Shown here: in pieces, positions 16,496 to 25,553 of the stretch | How the letters are laid out: every line of letters begins with the position of its first letter | How positions within the stretch are numbered: position 1 is the stretch's first letter | Origin: Lachnospiraceae bacterium | GTDB lineage: Bacteria > Bacillota > Clostridia > Lachnospirales > Lachnospiraceae | Reading direction: 5' to 3' | Assembly: GCA_016281335.1 (NCBI GenBank) | Contig: JAEEIK010000009.1 | Span: forward strand, 1-64,000 | Length of the DNA stretch: 64,000 nt | The notes under the pieces: model-generated | What the model saw: the letters and a program-made list of their open reading frames with translations, nothing else | What the model was told of the DNA's origin: nothing | Database searches by the model: none | Made by a program: the position numbers and the translations under genes

Positions 16496-17902
16496 TTAAT
16501 CGATCACAAGATTTACGAATATGCGCTCCAGTGAATCGTCCAGGCGCTCCTCGCTGAGCTCACCTGCATTAAGCGCATCAAGTATTCCCTGCCTTATCTT
16601 CTCAAATTTCTCTTTATCATATACGCAGATCATATCTGCGCCCGCGTTAAGCGCCTTCACACCTGCCGAAGCAATATCCTCCGCTCCGGAGAAGGCTTTT
16701 TCATCCATAGGCGCGGTGATCACCACTCCGCTAAAGCCCAGGGCATCCCTGAGTATTTCATTTACGAGCTGACCGGAGATGCAGGCCGAAGTATCGCCTG
16801 CAGTTGAATTGCCTTCATCGGTATTATTCCATATTATATTGCTGACCACGATCGCAGAAACACCTTCCTCTATCGCTGCCTGATAGGGCAGGAACTCGCA
16901 TTCGCGCATCTCTGTATATGACCTTCCGGTGGCTGCTTCCGCCTTTTCCGGAGCCGCTGTAAGTTCACCTTCTCCGGGGAAAGCTGTCATGGCAGCATCT
17001 ATACCGCCGTCCTTAAGTCCCTTGACCGCTGATTTAACAAGAGTCTCCGCTACATTCGGATCATTACCGAACAGCCTGTCCTTAAGATAACATTTATCGT
17101 TTGTCAGCACGCTGCCCTGGGGTGCTAAGTTCAGCGTCACTCCGTACTCCTTAAGATATGCGGCCATATCCGAATAATTCTGATACGCCGCTTCGGTGTC
17201 CACTTCCTTGGCAAGTTCCGAAGCCGTCTTTGCAGCCTTAACTCCGGTGGCCTTTCCCGCTATCGTATTAAACGCGCCTTCCTCGGTGACTGCAACTATC
17301 AGTTCCCTGCCGTAAAGCTCGCTGTAATACTCCCTCGTATTCTTTATCATCTCTTTGAACTGATCCGCGCCGGTCACGTTTGAAGCATTATAGATTATCC
17401 CGCCTACCGCGTAGTTCGAAAGCGCATCCTTTGTGCCCTCTCCGGCCTGGGTAGCCCTGTCTACTCCCGTAACGGTCTCGGGTGCGACAAGGAAAAGAGC
17501 ATCCACCTTCTGTTCAAGCTTCATCTTATCAAGCAGTTCCTGCGCCTTCGGATCTCTCTCGGGTCCGCTCTCCTCCGGCACTTCCTCTTCTTCGGGGGTG
17601 GGCGTCGGTTCATCTTCAAAATCCGGTGTCTCTATGGCAACCGGTTCTTCAGACTTCTCCTCCTCCGCATTTTCACTTTCCCCGGGCCCTTCCGCAGCCT
17701 GCGCCGCTACTGCCTGTCTTGCCGCTTCTGCTTCGGCCTGCTTCTTTTTAAGATACTGCGTTCCTTCCGTTAAGAGAAAATATATACCCACACCCAGAAG
17801 CACAGCGATCACAATAAGAGCAATAAAAGCCAGGGCCCTGTTCCTTGCCCTTCTCTTACGCCTGTATTCACGCCTTTCGTTATCTTTTTCCATATCGGAC
17901 AT
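16496..17902 (-). CDS. Membrane-anchored glycoside hydrolase family 3 (NagZ-like), probably inactive
   Basis: 468 aa. A basic N-terminus and one membrane segment (about 22-46) lead into an acidic, Pro-rich linker (to about 115) and then a GH3 N-domain-like barrel that starts QELLDKMKLEQKVDALF. Active NagZ enzymes carry KH(F/Y)PGHG and an Asp nucleophile in a (S/T)DxxxM strand. Here the first reads TAFPGEG (Lys and both His lost) and the second reads VITAPMDEKAF (no Asp at the nucleophile position). The fold appears kept but the chemistry lost, suggesting a wall-binding or regulatory protein. The exact alignment is by eye. Confidence 0.7.
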   Translation of the reverse strand: MSDMEKDNERREYRRKRRARNRALAFIALIVIAVLLGVGIYFLLTEGTQYLKKKQAEAEAARQAVAAQAAEGPGESENAEEEKSEEPVAIETPDFEDEPTPTPEEEEVPEESGPERDPKAQELLDKMKLEQKVDALFLVAPETVTGVDRATQAGEGTKDALSNYAVGGIIYNASNVTGADQFKEMIKNTREYYSELYGRELIVAVTEEGAFNTIAGKATGVKAAKTASELAKEVDTEAAYQNYSDMAAYLKEYGVTLNLAPQGSVLTNDKCYLKDRLFGNDPNVAETLVKSAVKGLKDGGIDAAMTAFPGEGELTAAPEKAEAATGRSYTEMRECEFLPYQAAIEEGVSAIVVSNIIWNNTDEGNSTAGDTSACISGQLVNEILRDALGFSGVVITAPMDEKAFSGAEDIASAGVKALNAGADMICVYDKEKFEKIRQGILDALNAGELSEERLDDSLERIFVNLVID

Positions 17903-18044
17903 ACTGTTCTTACTTCCTTCTTTTCTTCCGGCTTCTTTCTTAGCTGAGAGAAGCTTCCGTTACTTTGCACCGACGGACGATAGTGTAAACTTCTTATGTA
18001 AACATTCCGTATTCTATCATCAATCCCTGAATTATGCAAGCCGA

Positions 18045-18104
18045 CATGGAAAAAGGCAAATGTAAAGACCCCTGCAATATTTTTTCTTTTGCAGGGGCCT
18101 TTAC
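18045..18104 (-). terminator. 3' hairpin of the candidate RNA
   Basis: Long stem GTAAAG-x-CCCTGCAA ... TTGCAGGGG-x-CTTTAC (18062-18104) with an A/T-rich loop, followed on the minus strand by a T-rich stretch (18049-18061). The T run is interrupted, so termination strength is uncertain. Confidence 0.6.
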
Positions 18105-18496
18105 TTAAACTCTGTCTCCAATGGACTGTACCTCCATTATTCTGAACTTTTTGCCTGTTTCCCGTTTTCACGCAGGCGTTCCGTATTCAATTGTACCTCT
18201 CGTCAGTCCTTATCGCCTATCATCCTCCATCCTTGCATCTGATGCTCCAGCGGTGTGATATGTTCTTCGCTGTTCCTTTCGATGAAACCTAAATAAGCTT
18301 CCGGTCCTGATCTCCTGTACCTTTAAAGGCTTAAACCAAGTCTTCAAGATACTTTACTTACTATTCGGGCGGTCCGTACCTCTCTTTCCTAAGGATTCTT
18401 GTTTGGAAACCTGCTCTCCAACTTCATCTGCGTTGCACCGTTTCCTTTCGTTTGCCCTTCCTTTTATGTGATCAACAAGTGTTATCTTGTTGTTAT
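18050..18496 (-). ncRNA. Candidate structured noncoding RNA, about 0.45 kb
   Basis: The minus strand here has a strong promoter, no credible ORF, and ends in a long hairpin. The predicted transcript is purine-rich with many GAAA/GGAAA loops. Hairpins include CAACAAG-ATAACA-CTTGTTG at the 5' end, GAACGCCTG...CAGGC...GTTC near the 3' part, and AATGGA...TCCATT before the terminator. I do not recognise it as RNase P RNA, tmRNA, 6S RNA, SRP RNA or a T-box. OLE, ROOL and raiA cannot be excluded without covariance models. It lies downstream of the lysC region and upstream of the NagZ-like gene on the same strand. Confidence 0.6.
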
Positions 18497-18502
18497 GTAC
18501 TT

Positions 18503-18530
18503 ATCTTACCACATAATTTTAAATTGTCAA
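18503..18530 (-). promoter_or_regulatory. Promoter of the candidate RNA
   Basis: Consensus -35 TTGACA (18525-18530), 16-bp spacer, -10 TAAGAT (18503-18508), in an A/T-rich context. The expected transcript start is near 18496. Confidence 0.7.
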
Positions 18531-18630
18531 TACTTTTTTTAAATTTTTTTCAAGTTTTTTATTCTACTTCATTTTCCCTGTATTTACACGGATCTTTGCT
18601 ATGCCGCTCTTCATACTTATATATCGGAGC

Positions 18631-18811
18631 GGCTGTAATTCCAATCTCTTTCATCAAATTACAGCCGTTCCGCCCCTCAAATGCCCATTTTTTCGGTCAA
18701 GCAGCTGTAATCCAGCCTTTTTCAACATAATTACAGCCGCCGGATCCTTCAAATCCCCCTTTCCCCGGCATTATGGCTGTAATTCAAGCCATTACCCTCA
18801 TAATTACAGCC
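18631..18811. repeat. 72-bp tandem array of hairpins
   Basis: The phrase GCTGTAAT recurs at 18632, 18704 and 18776, exactly 72 bp apart. Each copy is followed 18-20 nt later by its complement ATTACAGCC, making a 9-bp inverted repeat with a variable loop. Spacers between hairpins share a weak CAAAT-CCC core. A diverged fourth GTTGTAAT occurs near 18844. No ORF runs through the array. Confidence 0.75.
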
Positions 18812-18823
18812 GTAAGCCCATAT

Positions 18824-18879
18824 CGGGGAACGCCCGCTGCACAGTTGTAATGATGCGCAGATCCACGAGACGTTCCCCG
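18824..18879. repeat. 9-bp inverted repeat
   Basis: CGGGGAACG (18824-18832) pairs with CGTTCCCCG (18871-18879) around a 38-nt interior that holds a GCTGC/GCAG-like smaller stem. It joins the hairpin array to the long hairpin that follows. Confidence 0.55.
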
Positions 18880-18897
18880 TGGCGAAAACCCTGAGCA

Positions 18898-19079
18898 GCG
18901 GAATGCTGAAGCTATCGGACTCCTGCGATTAAGGGCGGCACTTAGCAAGGACGAGCAGCATATCCCCGTCGCAGCAACTTCCCGAAGGGAACGTTGCGAG
19001 ACGAGGGATAGCAATGCTACGATGTTCGAGCTTAGTGCGCGCCCGGCTTAGCAGGAGCCTGATAGCTTCAGCATCCCGC
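18898..19079. repeat. Long imperfect hairpin element (182 bp)
   Basis: The outer 29-bp arms (18898-18926 and 19051-19079) match at 26 positions. Inside them shorter complementary blocks continue to an apex CCCGAAGGG (18981-18989), including GGGCG/CGCCC, ATCCC/GGGAT, GTC/GAC and CAAC/GTTG. The whole region therefore folds as a single long stem. It lies just past the lysC terminators. No ORF or transposase is present. Confidence 0.7.
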
Positions 19080-19084
19080 ATTCA

Positions 19085-19146
19085 AAACAAAAAGCCACGG
19101 GGAGCGCCCGTGGCTAATGTAATGCCACAGGGAATCCCCCGTGGTT
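19085..19146 (-). terminator. Tandem terminators of hom-lysC
   Basis: Two similar hairpins: CCACGGGGG-ATT-CCCTGTGG, then GCCACGGG-CGCTC-CCCGTGGC followed by TTTTTGTTTT on the minus strand. The second is a convincing intrinsic terminator. Confidence 0.8.
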
Positions 19147-19167
19147 GAATTACTGATGTGAGATAGC

Positions 19168-20376
19168 TCAGTCGTCGAGTCCGAAGATCTCGTGAGCAGC
19201 GTTCATAGCCTTTTCGACTTCTTTTTCGTCGATAAGCACGGTAACGCGGATCTCGGAAGTGGAGATCATCTTTATGTTGATATTGGAATTGTAGAGGGCC
19301 TCGAACATCTTGGCAGCAACGCCGGGATTGCTCATCATGCCGGTACCTACAACGGATACCTTTGCAACGCCCTTCTCGCATTCCACATTGTCATAGCCGA
19401 GTCTCTTCTTGTTGTCCTCTATTACCTTCAGCGCATCATCCGCATAGTCGCCGACTACGGTAAATGCTATATCCTGTGAGTTGTTGCGGCCTACCGACTG
19501 CAGTATCATATCTACATTGATATTTGCCTGTGCCAGCGCATCAAAGAGCCTGAAGGCGCTGCCCGGCTTGTCTGAAAGTCCCATGACTGATATCTTTGCG
19601 CAGTTCTTATCGGATGCAACACCGCTTACCAACATTCTTTCCACTTTTACTTCCTCCTTCACTACTGTTCCTTCTTCATTTGTAAGACTCGAGCGCACCA
19701 CCAGCGGCACACCGTATTTTCTGGCCAGTTCCACCGAGCGGTTGTGAAGCACGCCCGCACCGAGAGTTGCAAGATCCAGCATCTCATCATAGGTTATCTC
19801 TTTTAATTTCTTAGCGGTCTTAACTACTCTGGGATCCGCAGTATATACGCCATCCACATCGGTATAGATCTCGCAGGCATCAGCTTTCAGCGCTGCAGCA
19901 AGAGCTACGGCGGTAGTATCGGAACCGCCTCTGCCGAGGGTAGTGTAATCACCGTATTTGTTTATTCCCTGGAACCCCGTAACCAATACGATCTTTCTCT
20001 GATCCAGCTCATGCATGATCCTCTCGGTATCTATACGCTTAAGTCTGGCATTGGAATAATTTGAAGTGGTATGCATTGCCACCTGGAATGCATTGAGCGA
20101 GATCGCAGGTACACCCAGCGCATCAAAAGCCATAGCTGCCAGAGCTACCGAAGTCTGCTCTCCGGTGGTGAGCAGCATGTCCATCTCCCTCTTGGAAGCC
20201 TTGGGATTGATATCCCTGGCCTGCTCGATCAGCACATCCGTCATCTTACCCATGGCTGAAAGCACCACCACCACGTTATTGCCCTTCTGGTATTCATCGA
20301 TGCAGCGTCTCGCAACATTGAAGATCCTTTCCTTGTTGGCTACGGAGGTGCCTCCGAATTTCTTTACGACTAACAT
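19168..20376 (-). CDS. lysC: Aspartate kinase
   Basis: 402 aa. Phosphorylates L-aspartate, the first committed step toward lysine, threonine and methionine. The N-terminus VKKFGGTSVA is the kinase signature; GRGGSDTTAVALA and DVDGVYTADPR mark the nucleotide and aspartate sites; two C-terminal ACT domains (from about 265) should bind the feedback inhibitor. The length fits the monofunctional, lysine- or threonine-regulated class. It follows hom by 11 bp, so the two are co-transcribed. The gene ends in tandem terminators. Confidence 0.95.
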   Translation of the reverse strand: MLVVKKFGGTSVANKERIFNVARRCIDEYQKGNNVVVVLSAMGKMTDVLIEQARDINPKASKREMDMLLTTGEQTSVALAAMAFDALGVPAISLNAFQVAMHTTSNYSNARLKRIDTERIMHELDQRKIVLVTGFQGINKYGDYTTLGRGGSDTTAVALAAALKADACEIYTDVDGVYTADPRVVKTAKKLKEITYDEMLDLATLGAGVLHNRSVELARKYGVPLVVRSSLTNEEGTVVKEEVKVERMLVSGVASDKNCAKISVMGLSDKPGSAFRLFDALAQANINVDMILQSVGRNNSQDIAFTVVGDYADDALKVIEDNKKRLGYDNVECEKGVAKVSVVGTGMMSNPGVAAKMFEALYNSNINIKMISTSEIRVTVLIDEKEVEKAMNAAHEIFGLDD

Positions 20377-20387
20377 ATTTTCCTCCC

Positions 20388-21575
20388 TTAGAACCTGATG
20401 AATTTGATCACGCCTGCAAGTCCCTCAAGTATCTTTTTGAATTCCGTTTCGCTCATCACGGCGCTCACCAGTCCGCTTTCTTTATCATGCTTAATTACCT
20501 TTTCGGCTCCAAGTTTATCAGCAGCCTCATCGGCATTTGCATTATCTACTCTAACAAAGAATCTTCCCTTCATATCTCCGGGATCATTAAGCTTAAGCGC
20601 TTCGTCGGTCCAGCCCCTGCCTACTTCCTGTCCCGCAAAACGCACACATTCAAATGCATCGGCAACAACAGCGGAAGCCGTAGCCAGCTTGCCCGCTCCT
20701 CTTCCGTAATAGAGGGAATCATCCAGCATATCCGAGTGGATCAGCACTCCGTTAAACACACCCTTAACACAGTTAAGCGGACTGTCGGCGGTGATCAGTC
20801 TCGGACTTACCCTTGCGCTGCAGCCTTCGTTAAAATCACACATAGCGATAAGCTTTATGCTGCAGCCAAGTTCCTTTGCGTAGCTGAAATCTTCCGTATC
20901 TATATTGGTGATGCCCTCTGTCTCTATATCAGTCCAGCTTACCTTTTTGCCGCTTACCAGCGATGCCAGTATCGCGATCTTCCTGCAGGCATCATGTCCC
21001 TCTATATCAGCCGTGGGATCCTTCTCCGCATAGCCTTTCTCCTGTGCTTCCTTAAGCACTTCGTCAAAACCGGCCCCGTCCTCATCCATCTTGGTAAGTA
21101 TGTAATTGGTGGTACCGTTTAGTATTCCGTAAATCCTGTCAATACGTTCCGCTGTCAGCGCATCGTTGATCGTACGGATCAGCGGTATGCCGCCGCCCAC
21201 GCTTGCTTCAAACAGATAGCTGCAGGAATGCTCCCTGGCGATAGCCATCAGTTCGGCACCCTTTGCCTCCACCAGCTCTTTATTGGAAGTACATACACTG
21301 ATACCCTTCTCAAGAGCCTTCTTACTGTATTCATAGGCAAAAGTCGCACCGCCCATGGTCTCGCAGACCACGCTTATCTCGGGATCGTTCAGTATCACAT
21401 CCACGTCTTTGACCAGCTTTGAGCTGTTGGGATCACCGGGAAAGTCCCTGATATCCAGCACATACTTGACATGCATGTCAGCTCCGCGGCTCTTCATCAG
21501 CTCCGCGTTCTTATCGATGACCTCCACTACTCCGGAGCCCACCGTTCCGTATCCGAATACCGCTACTTCTGCCAT
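20388..21575 (-). CDS. hom: Homoserine dehydrogenase
   Basis: 395 aa from the ATG at 21575. A TTG 27 bp further out is in frame, but the family begins with the NAD(P)-binding strand seen here as VAVFGYGTVGSGVV. Reduces aspartate semialdehyde to homoserine on the threonine/methionine branch. The central GGGIPLI, the catalytic NGTTNYILTKM segment and DPTADIEGHDACRKI are visible. The C-terminal ~75 residues are a short ACT-like regulatory domain. It is the first gene of the hom-lysC operon. No T-box or SAM riboswitch is seen upstream. Confidence 0.93.
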   Translation of the reverse strand: MAEVAVFGYGTVGSGVVEVIDKNAELMKSRGADMHVKYVLDIRDFPGDPNSSKLVKDVDVILNDPEISVVCETMGGATFAYEYSKKALEKGISVCTSNKELVEAKGAELMAIAREHSCSYLFEASVGGGIPLIRTINDALTAERIDRIYGILNGTTNYILTKMDEDGAGFDEVLKEAQEKGYAEKDPTADIEGHDACRKIAILASLVSGKKVSWTDIETEGITNIDTEDFSYAKELGCSIKLIAMCDFNEGCSARVSPRLITADSPLNCVKGVFNGVLIHSDMLDDSLYYGRGAGKLATASAVVADAFECVRFAGQEVGRGWTDEALKLNDPGDMKGRFFVRVDNANADEAADKLGAEKVIKHDKESGLVSAVMSETEFKKILEGLAGVIKFIRF

Positions 21576-21648
21576 TTTCTGTCTCACTTTCCTTTTATTC
21601 AAAAAAACATGCGCTACGATAATATCACAAGCTTACTGCTCTTGCAAG

Positions 21649-22245
21649 CTAAAGTAGTTTTTTTAATGCCCGAAGATGCTTTCTTACCGAATCAAGATAC
21701 CTTTCTTTAGGAAAAGCTGCCGTTCTGTAGCCCTCTTTCATAAGGGCATCTATAGTATGATCCACCATATCCGTAAGCAGTACGCGGTCCTCATGATCCA
21801 GAAGCCTGCCGTAATCTGCCGTAAGCATCAGTTCGCTCATATCCTCCCTGTATCTTGCCAGGGGATCCTTCAGCACCTCCTGCACATCCTCATCATTCTC
21901 TTCGCATATGCTAATCAGGAAAAGCGGAAGGTAGGGATACTTGTTCATCATGATGGTCTTGCAGATCTCCATGTCATACCTTAAGTCGAAATAATCCATG
22001 CCCTCCTTCATGGTCCGCATATTAAACTCCAGCATCGCATATTTAAGGGCGTAGCTTGCCATAAAACTGTAGAGCCCGGTCTTGCTCTCAAAATAATGAA
22101 ACCACAGCCCCTTGCTCACTCCGCAGACCTTGACCATCTCATCGGTGGAAGCATGCCTGTAACCGCTTTTTGCAAACACTTCCATCGCGCCGTTTATCAT
22201 GGTATCCTGTTTTTCTTTTTTTAAGGAATAAAACTTTTCGTTCAT
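21649..22245 (-). CDS. TetR-family transcriptional regulator
   Basis: 198 aa. The N-terminal helix-turn-helix is typical of the family (INGAMEVFAKSGYRHASTDEMV, then GVSKGLWFHYFESKTGLYSFM). The C-terminal ligand domain is not informative. It is divergent from the small membrane-anchored coil gene at 22387, with about 140 bp of A/T-rich DNA between. That neighbour is a plausible target. The effector is unknown. Confidence 0.9.
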   Translation of the reverse strand: MNEKFYSLKKEKQDTMINGAMEVFAKSGYRHASTDEMVKVCGVSKGLWFHYFESKTGLYSFMASYALKYAMLEFNMRTMKEGMDYFDLRYDMEICKTIMMNKYPYLPLFLISICEENDEDVQEVLKDPLARYREDMSELMLTADYGRLLDHEDRVLLTDMVDHTIDALMKEGYRTAAFPKERYLDSVRKHLRALKKLL

Positions 22246-22386
22246 ATGAGCGTTCCCCTGTAAAACAGCAACTAATATAACATATTTAACAGAAAATTCA
22301 AATACTTCTCTTTTATTTTTCGGATATTTATATTATGATATATACATAAAACTGTGCCTGTGAGGGGCATCGGAAAGGGGTTAAAA

Positions 22387-22860
22387 ATGAAGGCATTTGG
22401 AAAAATCGTTACATTCAGTATGATAGTAGGCGCTACAGCTGCCGGCGTTTACCACTATCTCCAGAAGAAAGACAGCGAGCTCGTAGACGCGGACGACTTT
22501 GATGACCTTGACAATTTCGAAGGCGCAAAAGAAGAAGAACCCACCCGCAGCTATGTTGATCTTAGCAAAGCAGGCGAAAAAGTCAGCGAAGCCGCAGACA
22601 AGGCTAAGGCAGCGGTAAAGGACGCATACGAGAAAGTCAAGGAAAGCGGAGCCATCGACAAGGCTAAAGAATTTGCAGGCAGCGCATACGAAAAGGTAAG
22701 CGAGAAGATCAAGGATCTTACTTCCGACAAGAAAGAAGACAGTGAAGAAGCAGACGGGGAAGTTGAAGTAGTCAAAGCTTCCGACGAAAGTGAAGATGCA
22801 GCAGAGGCTGTCAGCGAGGAAGGCGACAGCAGCGAAGATTTCTTCGACGATAAGGAATAA
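22387..22860 (+). CDS. Membrane-anchored amphipathic coil protein (YtxH-like)
   Basis: 157 aa from the ATG at 22387, which is preceded by AAAGGGG; a frame starting 33 nt earlier lacks a site. One N-terminal membrane segment (about 4-22) is followed by acidic stretches and a set of 11-mer-like amphipathic repeats (AGEKVSEAADKAKAAVKDAYEK and similar) that resemble YtxH or LEA-type stress proteins. The C-terminus is acidic. It is divergent from a TetR gene, which may control it. A stress or envelope role is inferred only. Confidence 0.7.
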   Translation: MKAFGKIVTFSMIVGATAAGVYHYLQKKDSELVDADDFDDLDNFEGAKEEEPTRSYVDLSKAGEKVSEAADKAKAAVKDAYEKVKESGAIDKAKEFAGSAYEKVSEKIKDLTSDKKEDSEEADGEVEVVKASDESEDAAEAVSEEGDSSEDFFDDKE

Positions 22861-22886
22861 AAAAAGGGCTTCGGCCCTTTTTTTAT
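22861..22886 (+). terminator. Convergent terminator
   Basis: AAAGGGC-TTCG-GCCCTTTTTTT, a UUCG tetraloop hairpin with a strong T run. It overlaps the stop of the facing DUF2225 gene. Confidence 0.9.
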
Positions 22887-23731
22887 TCTCCGAGTTTTTT
22901 CTTTATCTCGATCAGCAGTTCCCTGGCTTTTTCTTTATTCTGCGGTGTTGCCGTCCTTGATGTGATCACATCCTGCAAAAGCCTTACGCCGTCTTTGAGA
23001 TTGGTATCGGTTTCCATATATATCGCTGCTATCACATAATCGAGTGTGGTGGAATTCATTCCCGCATAAGGCGGAGTCTCTCCGGCCCTTGCCTTGATGA
23101 ATCCTTCCGCTGCCGTTATCAGGTATTCCTTTTCGGCATCCTGCATGGCTTTCAGTTTATCTTTATCCTTCTCGCCTTTTTGTATGGCATCTTCGCGCAT
23201 GCCTCTGTACAGCCAGGCAGCCCTCAGACAGATATAGGCTTTCTCACTGTTCTTCGCCAGTCTGACCATGGCATTGGCCAGTGCCATCTTGTATCTTAGC
23301 ACTGCATCCTCGTAGCTTATGGTCTCGGGAAGATCCCTGTTCTGCGGTTTGAAATTCTTCCTGATATTTTCATTAAGAAGCTTTCTGTGCGTCGGAGCCA
23401 GAGCCGCAAAGTATCTTGTCAGCACGGCATAACCGCAGTCTGTACAGAAGATGACATCATATTTGCTCACGTCTATCCCTTCATAGACCGGCCTCAGATC
23501 GATATCATGGCCTGTGCATTTAAGCGTAGTCCTGGCCAGACGCTGTTTAAACTTGCGCTGACACACGGGGCATTCGAATTCCTTTTCCATAAGGAAGTCT
23601 TTTTCTTCCTTTTTTTTGGGCTGGTCCGAAACACCCTCCTGCTCATCATTCTTATGTTCTTCTTCGTATATGGTATCTATTTTCTTAAGGTTTCCAAGGC
23701 CCAGTGCTTCCAGGCCGTCAAGTATCCCCAT
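22883..23731 (-). CDS. DUF2225 family zinc-ribbon protein
   Basis: 282 aa, cytoplasmic. After a variable 45-residue N-terminus, CPVCQRKFKQR and later CTDCGYAVLTRYF give two Cys pairs expected to bind zinc. These, with DLRPVY and PTHRKLLNENI, are characteristic of DUF2225. The rest is helical and TPR-like. It follows glnS by 20 bp on the same strand, so it is likely co-transcribed with it. The family function is unknown. Confidence 0.85.
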   Translation of the reverse strand: MGILDGLEALGLGNLKKIDTIYEEEHKNDEQEGVSDQPKKKEEKDFLMEKEFECPVCQRKFKQRLARTTLKCTGHDIDLRPVYEGIDVSKYDVIFCTDCGYAVLTRYFAALAPTHRKLLNENIRKNFKPQNRDLPETISYEDAVLRYKMALANAMVRLAKNSEKAYICLRAAWLYRGMREDAIQKGEKDKDKLKAMQDAEKEYLITAAEGFIKARAGETPPYAGMNSTTLDYVIAAIYMETDTNLKDGVRLLQDVITSRTATPQNKEKARELLIEIKKKLGE

Positions 23732-23751
23732 TCTTTATGTCCTCCCCGGGA

Positions 23752-25437
23752 TCAAAGCTTAAACGAGCTCTTGAGTCCCACTATCCTGTTAAATACGGGT
23801 GCACCCTCTTTGGAATCCTTATAGTCCACGCAGAAAAATCCCTGTCTAACGAACTGGAAGGATTCATAGGCTTTGGCGTCCTTAAGCGCCGGCTCAGCCA
23901 TGCAGCTTTCAAGAACTTTTATGGAATCGGGATTGACATTCACATTGCCGTTCTCGTCATATACCCCTTTTTCCTCATCAACAAGATTTTCATAAAGGCG
24001 TACGGTACACTTAAGCGCATCCTTTGCGGGCACCCAGTGTATCGTGCCCTTCACCTTTCTTCCGGGATCCGGTCCGCCCTGCTTTGTAAGCGGATCATAG
24101 GTGCAGTGCACAGTCGTTACTTTTCCGTTCTCGTCCTTCTCGTAGCTTTCGCACTTAACGAAATATGCGCTCATAAGACGTACCTCGTTGCCGGGATACA
24201 GTCTGTAATACTTCTTGGGAGGCTCCTCCATAAAGTCATCACGGTCGATGTACAATTCTCTTCCGAAGGGAACCTTGCGGCTTCCGAGGGATTCGTTCTC
24301 TAAGTTATTGGGTATCTCCAGTTCCTCGTATTCTCCCTCAGGATAATTATCTATTACAAGCTTGATAGGATCGAGCGCTACCATCATCCTGGGTCTTGAA
24401 AGCTTCAGATCCTCGCGTACGCAATACTCGAGCATTGCCATATCGCAGGATGCATTGGCTTTTGAAAGCCCTGAGAGTTCTACAAATCTCTTGATTGATT
24501 CCGGTGTATATCCGCGTCTTCTCAGAGCTGCGATGGATACCAGTCTCGGATCGTCCCAGCCGTCAACTATTCCGTCTTCCACCAGCTTCTTTATATAACG
24601 CTTGCCGGTCACCACATTAGTCAGATACATCTTGGCAAACTCGATCTGACGGGGCGGCTTCTCGAAACCTACTTCCTTTACTACCCAGTCATACAGCGGT
24701 CTGTGATCCTCAAACTCCAGAGTGCAGAGCGAATGGGTGATGCCTTCGAAAGCATCCTCAAGGGGATGAGCGAAATCATACATCGGATAGATGCACCATG
24801 CATCACCGGTATTGTGGTGCGTCATATGCGCAACCCTGTAGATAACCGGATCCCTCATGTTCATATTGGGGGAAGCCATGTCTATGCGCGCTCTGAGCAC
24901 CTTCTCACCGTCGGCATATTTCCCTTCCTTCATCTCGGTGAAGAGCTTCAGGTTCTCCTCTATGCTGCGCTCCCTTGAAGGATCCTCTTTACCGGGATTC
25001 TCGAAATCCCCTCTGGAGTCCTTTATCTCATCGGCGCTTAGATCAGACACATATGCCTTTCCTTTTTCTATGAGCTTTACGGCACATTCATACATGCGTC
25101 CGAAATAATCCGAAGCAAAGAACAGTCTGTCCTCAAAGTCCGCTCCCAGCCACTTCACGTCTTCCTTTATGGATTCCACAAATTCCGACTTTTCCTTGGT
25201 AGGGTTGGTATCGTCAAAACGAAGATTGAACTTGCCGCCATACTGCTTGGCAAAGCCGTAGTTGGTAAGTATGCTCTTGGCATGACCTATATGAAGATAA
25301 CCGTTGGGTTCCGGCGGGAATCTGGTATGCACTGTATCATACACCCCCTCAGCCAGATCCTTGTCGATCTCTCTTTCAATAAAATTCCTGGATTCTTTTA
25401 CTTCTTCCTTAACTTCCTCTTTGATCTCTTCGCCCAT
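23752..25437 (-). CDS. glnS: Glutaminyl-tRNA synthetase
   Basis: 561 aa class I synthetase. The HIGH motif is in [17 protein letters not shown] and the KMSKS-like region is degenerate ([12 protein letters not shown] and [12 protein letters not shown]). The C-terminal anticodon-binding beta-barrels have the usual length. Charging Gln directly is not the standard Bacillota route, which uses GluRS plus GatCAB, but many Clostridia carry GlnRS. The matching tRNA-Gln(UUG) lies at 11337-11409. It probably forms an operon with the DUF2225 gene. Confidence 0.95.
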   Translation of the reverse strand: MGEEIKEEVKEEVKESRNFIEREIDKDLAEGVYDTVHTRFPPEPNGYLHIGHAKSILTNYGFAKQYGGKFNLRFDDTNPTKEKSEFVESIKEDVKWLGADFEDRLFFASDYFGRMYECAVKLIEKGKAYVSDLSADEIKDSRGDFENPGKEDPSRERSIEENLKLFTEMKEGKYADGEKVLRARIDMASPNMNMRDPVIYRVAHMTHHNTGDAWCIYPMYDFAHPLEDAFEGITHSLCTLEFEDHRPLYDWVVKEVGFEKPPRQIEFAKMYLTNVVTGKRYIKKLVEDGIVDGWDDPRLVSIAALRRRGYTPESIKRFVELSGLSKANASCDMAMLEYCVREDLKLSRPRMMVALDPIKLVIDNYPEGEYEELEIPNNLENESLGSRKVPFGRELYIDRDDFMEEPPKKYYRLYPGNEVRLMSAYFVKCESYEKDENGKVTTVHCTYDPLTKQGGPDPGRKVKGTIHWVPAKDALKCTVRLYENLVDEEKGVYDENGNVNVNPDSIKVLESCMAEPALKDAKAYESFQFVRQGFFCVDYKDSKEGAPVFNRIVGLKSSFKL

Positions 25438-25553
25438 ATCGTCTCCCTGTTCTCCTAATCTCCTTCAGCCGTTCATTACAGACTTCTTCATTCCGAAGGC
25501 ACTAAGGCATTTTTGATATTCCCAAACATTATACAGATAGTCCCGTTGAAAAG

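Noticed and set aside
17809-18171. 120-codon minus-strand frame overlapping the candidate RNA
   Set aside because: No ribosome binding site, it overlaps the start of the NagZ-like gene in another frame, and the composition is not protein-like.
18631-18811. CRISPR array
   Set aside because: Only 9-bp arms are shared, period 72 bp, arms are inverted within each unit, and no cas genes are near.
21576-21648. T-box or lysine/SAM riboswitch before hom-lysC
   Set aside because: The gap to the upstream gene is under 80 bp and holds no conserved T-box or aptamer motif.
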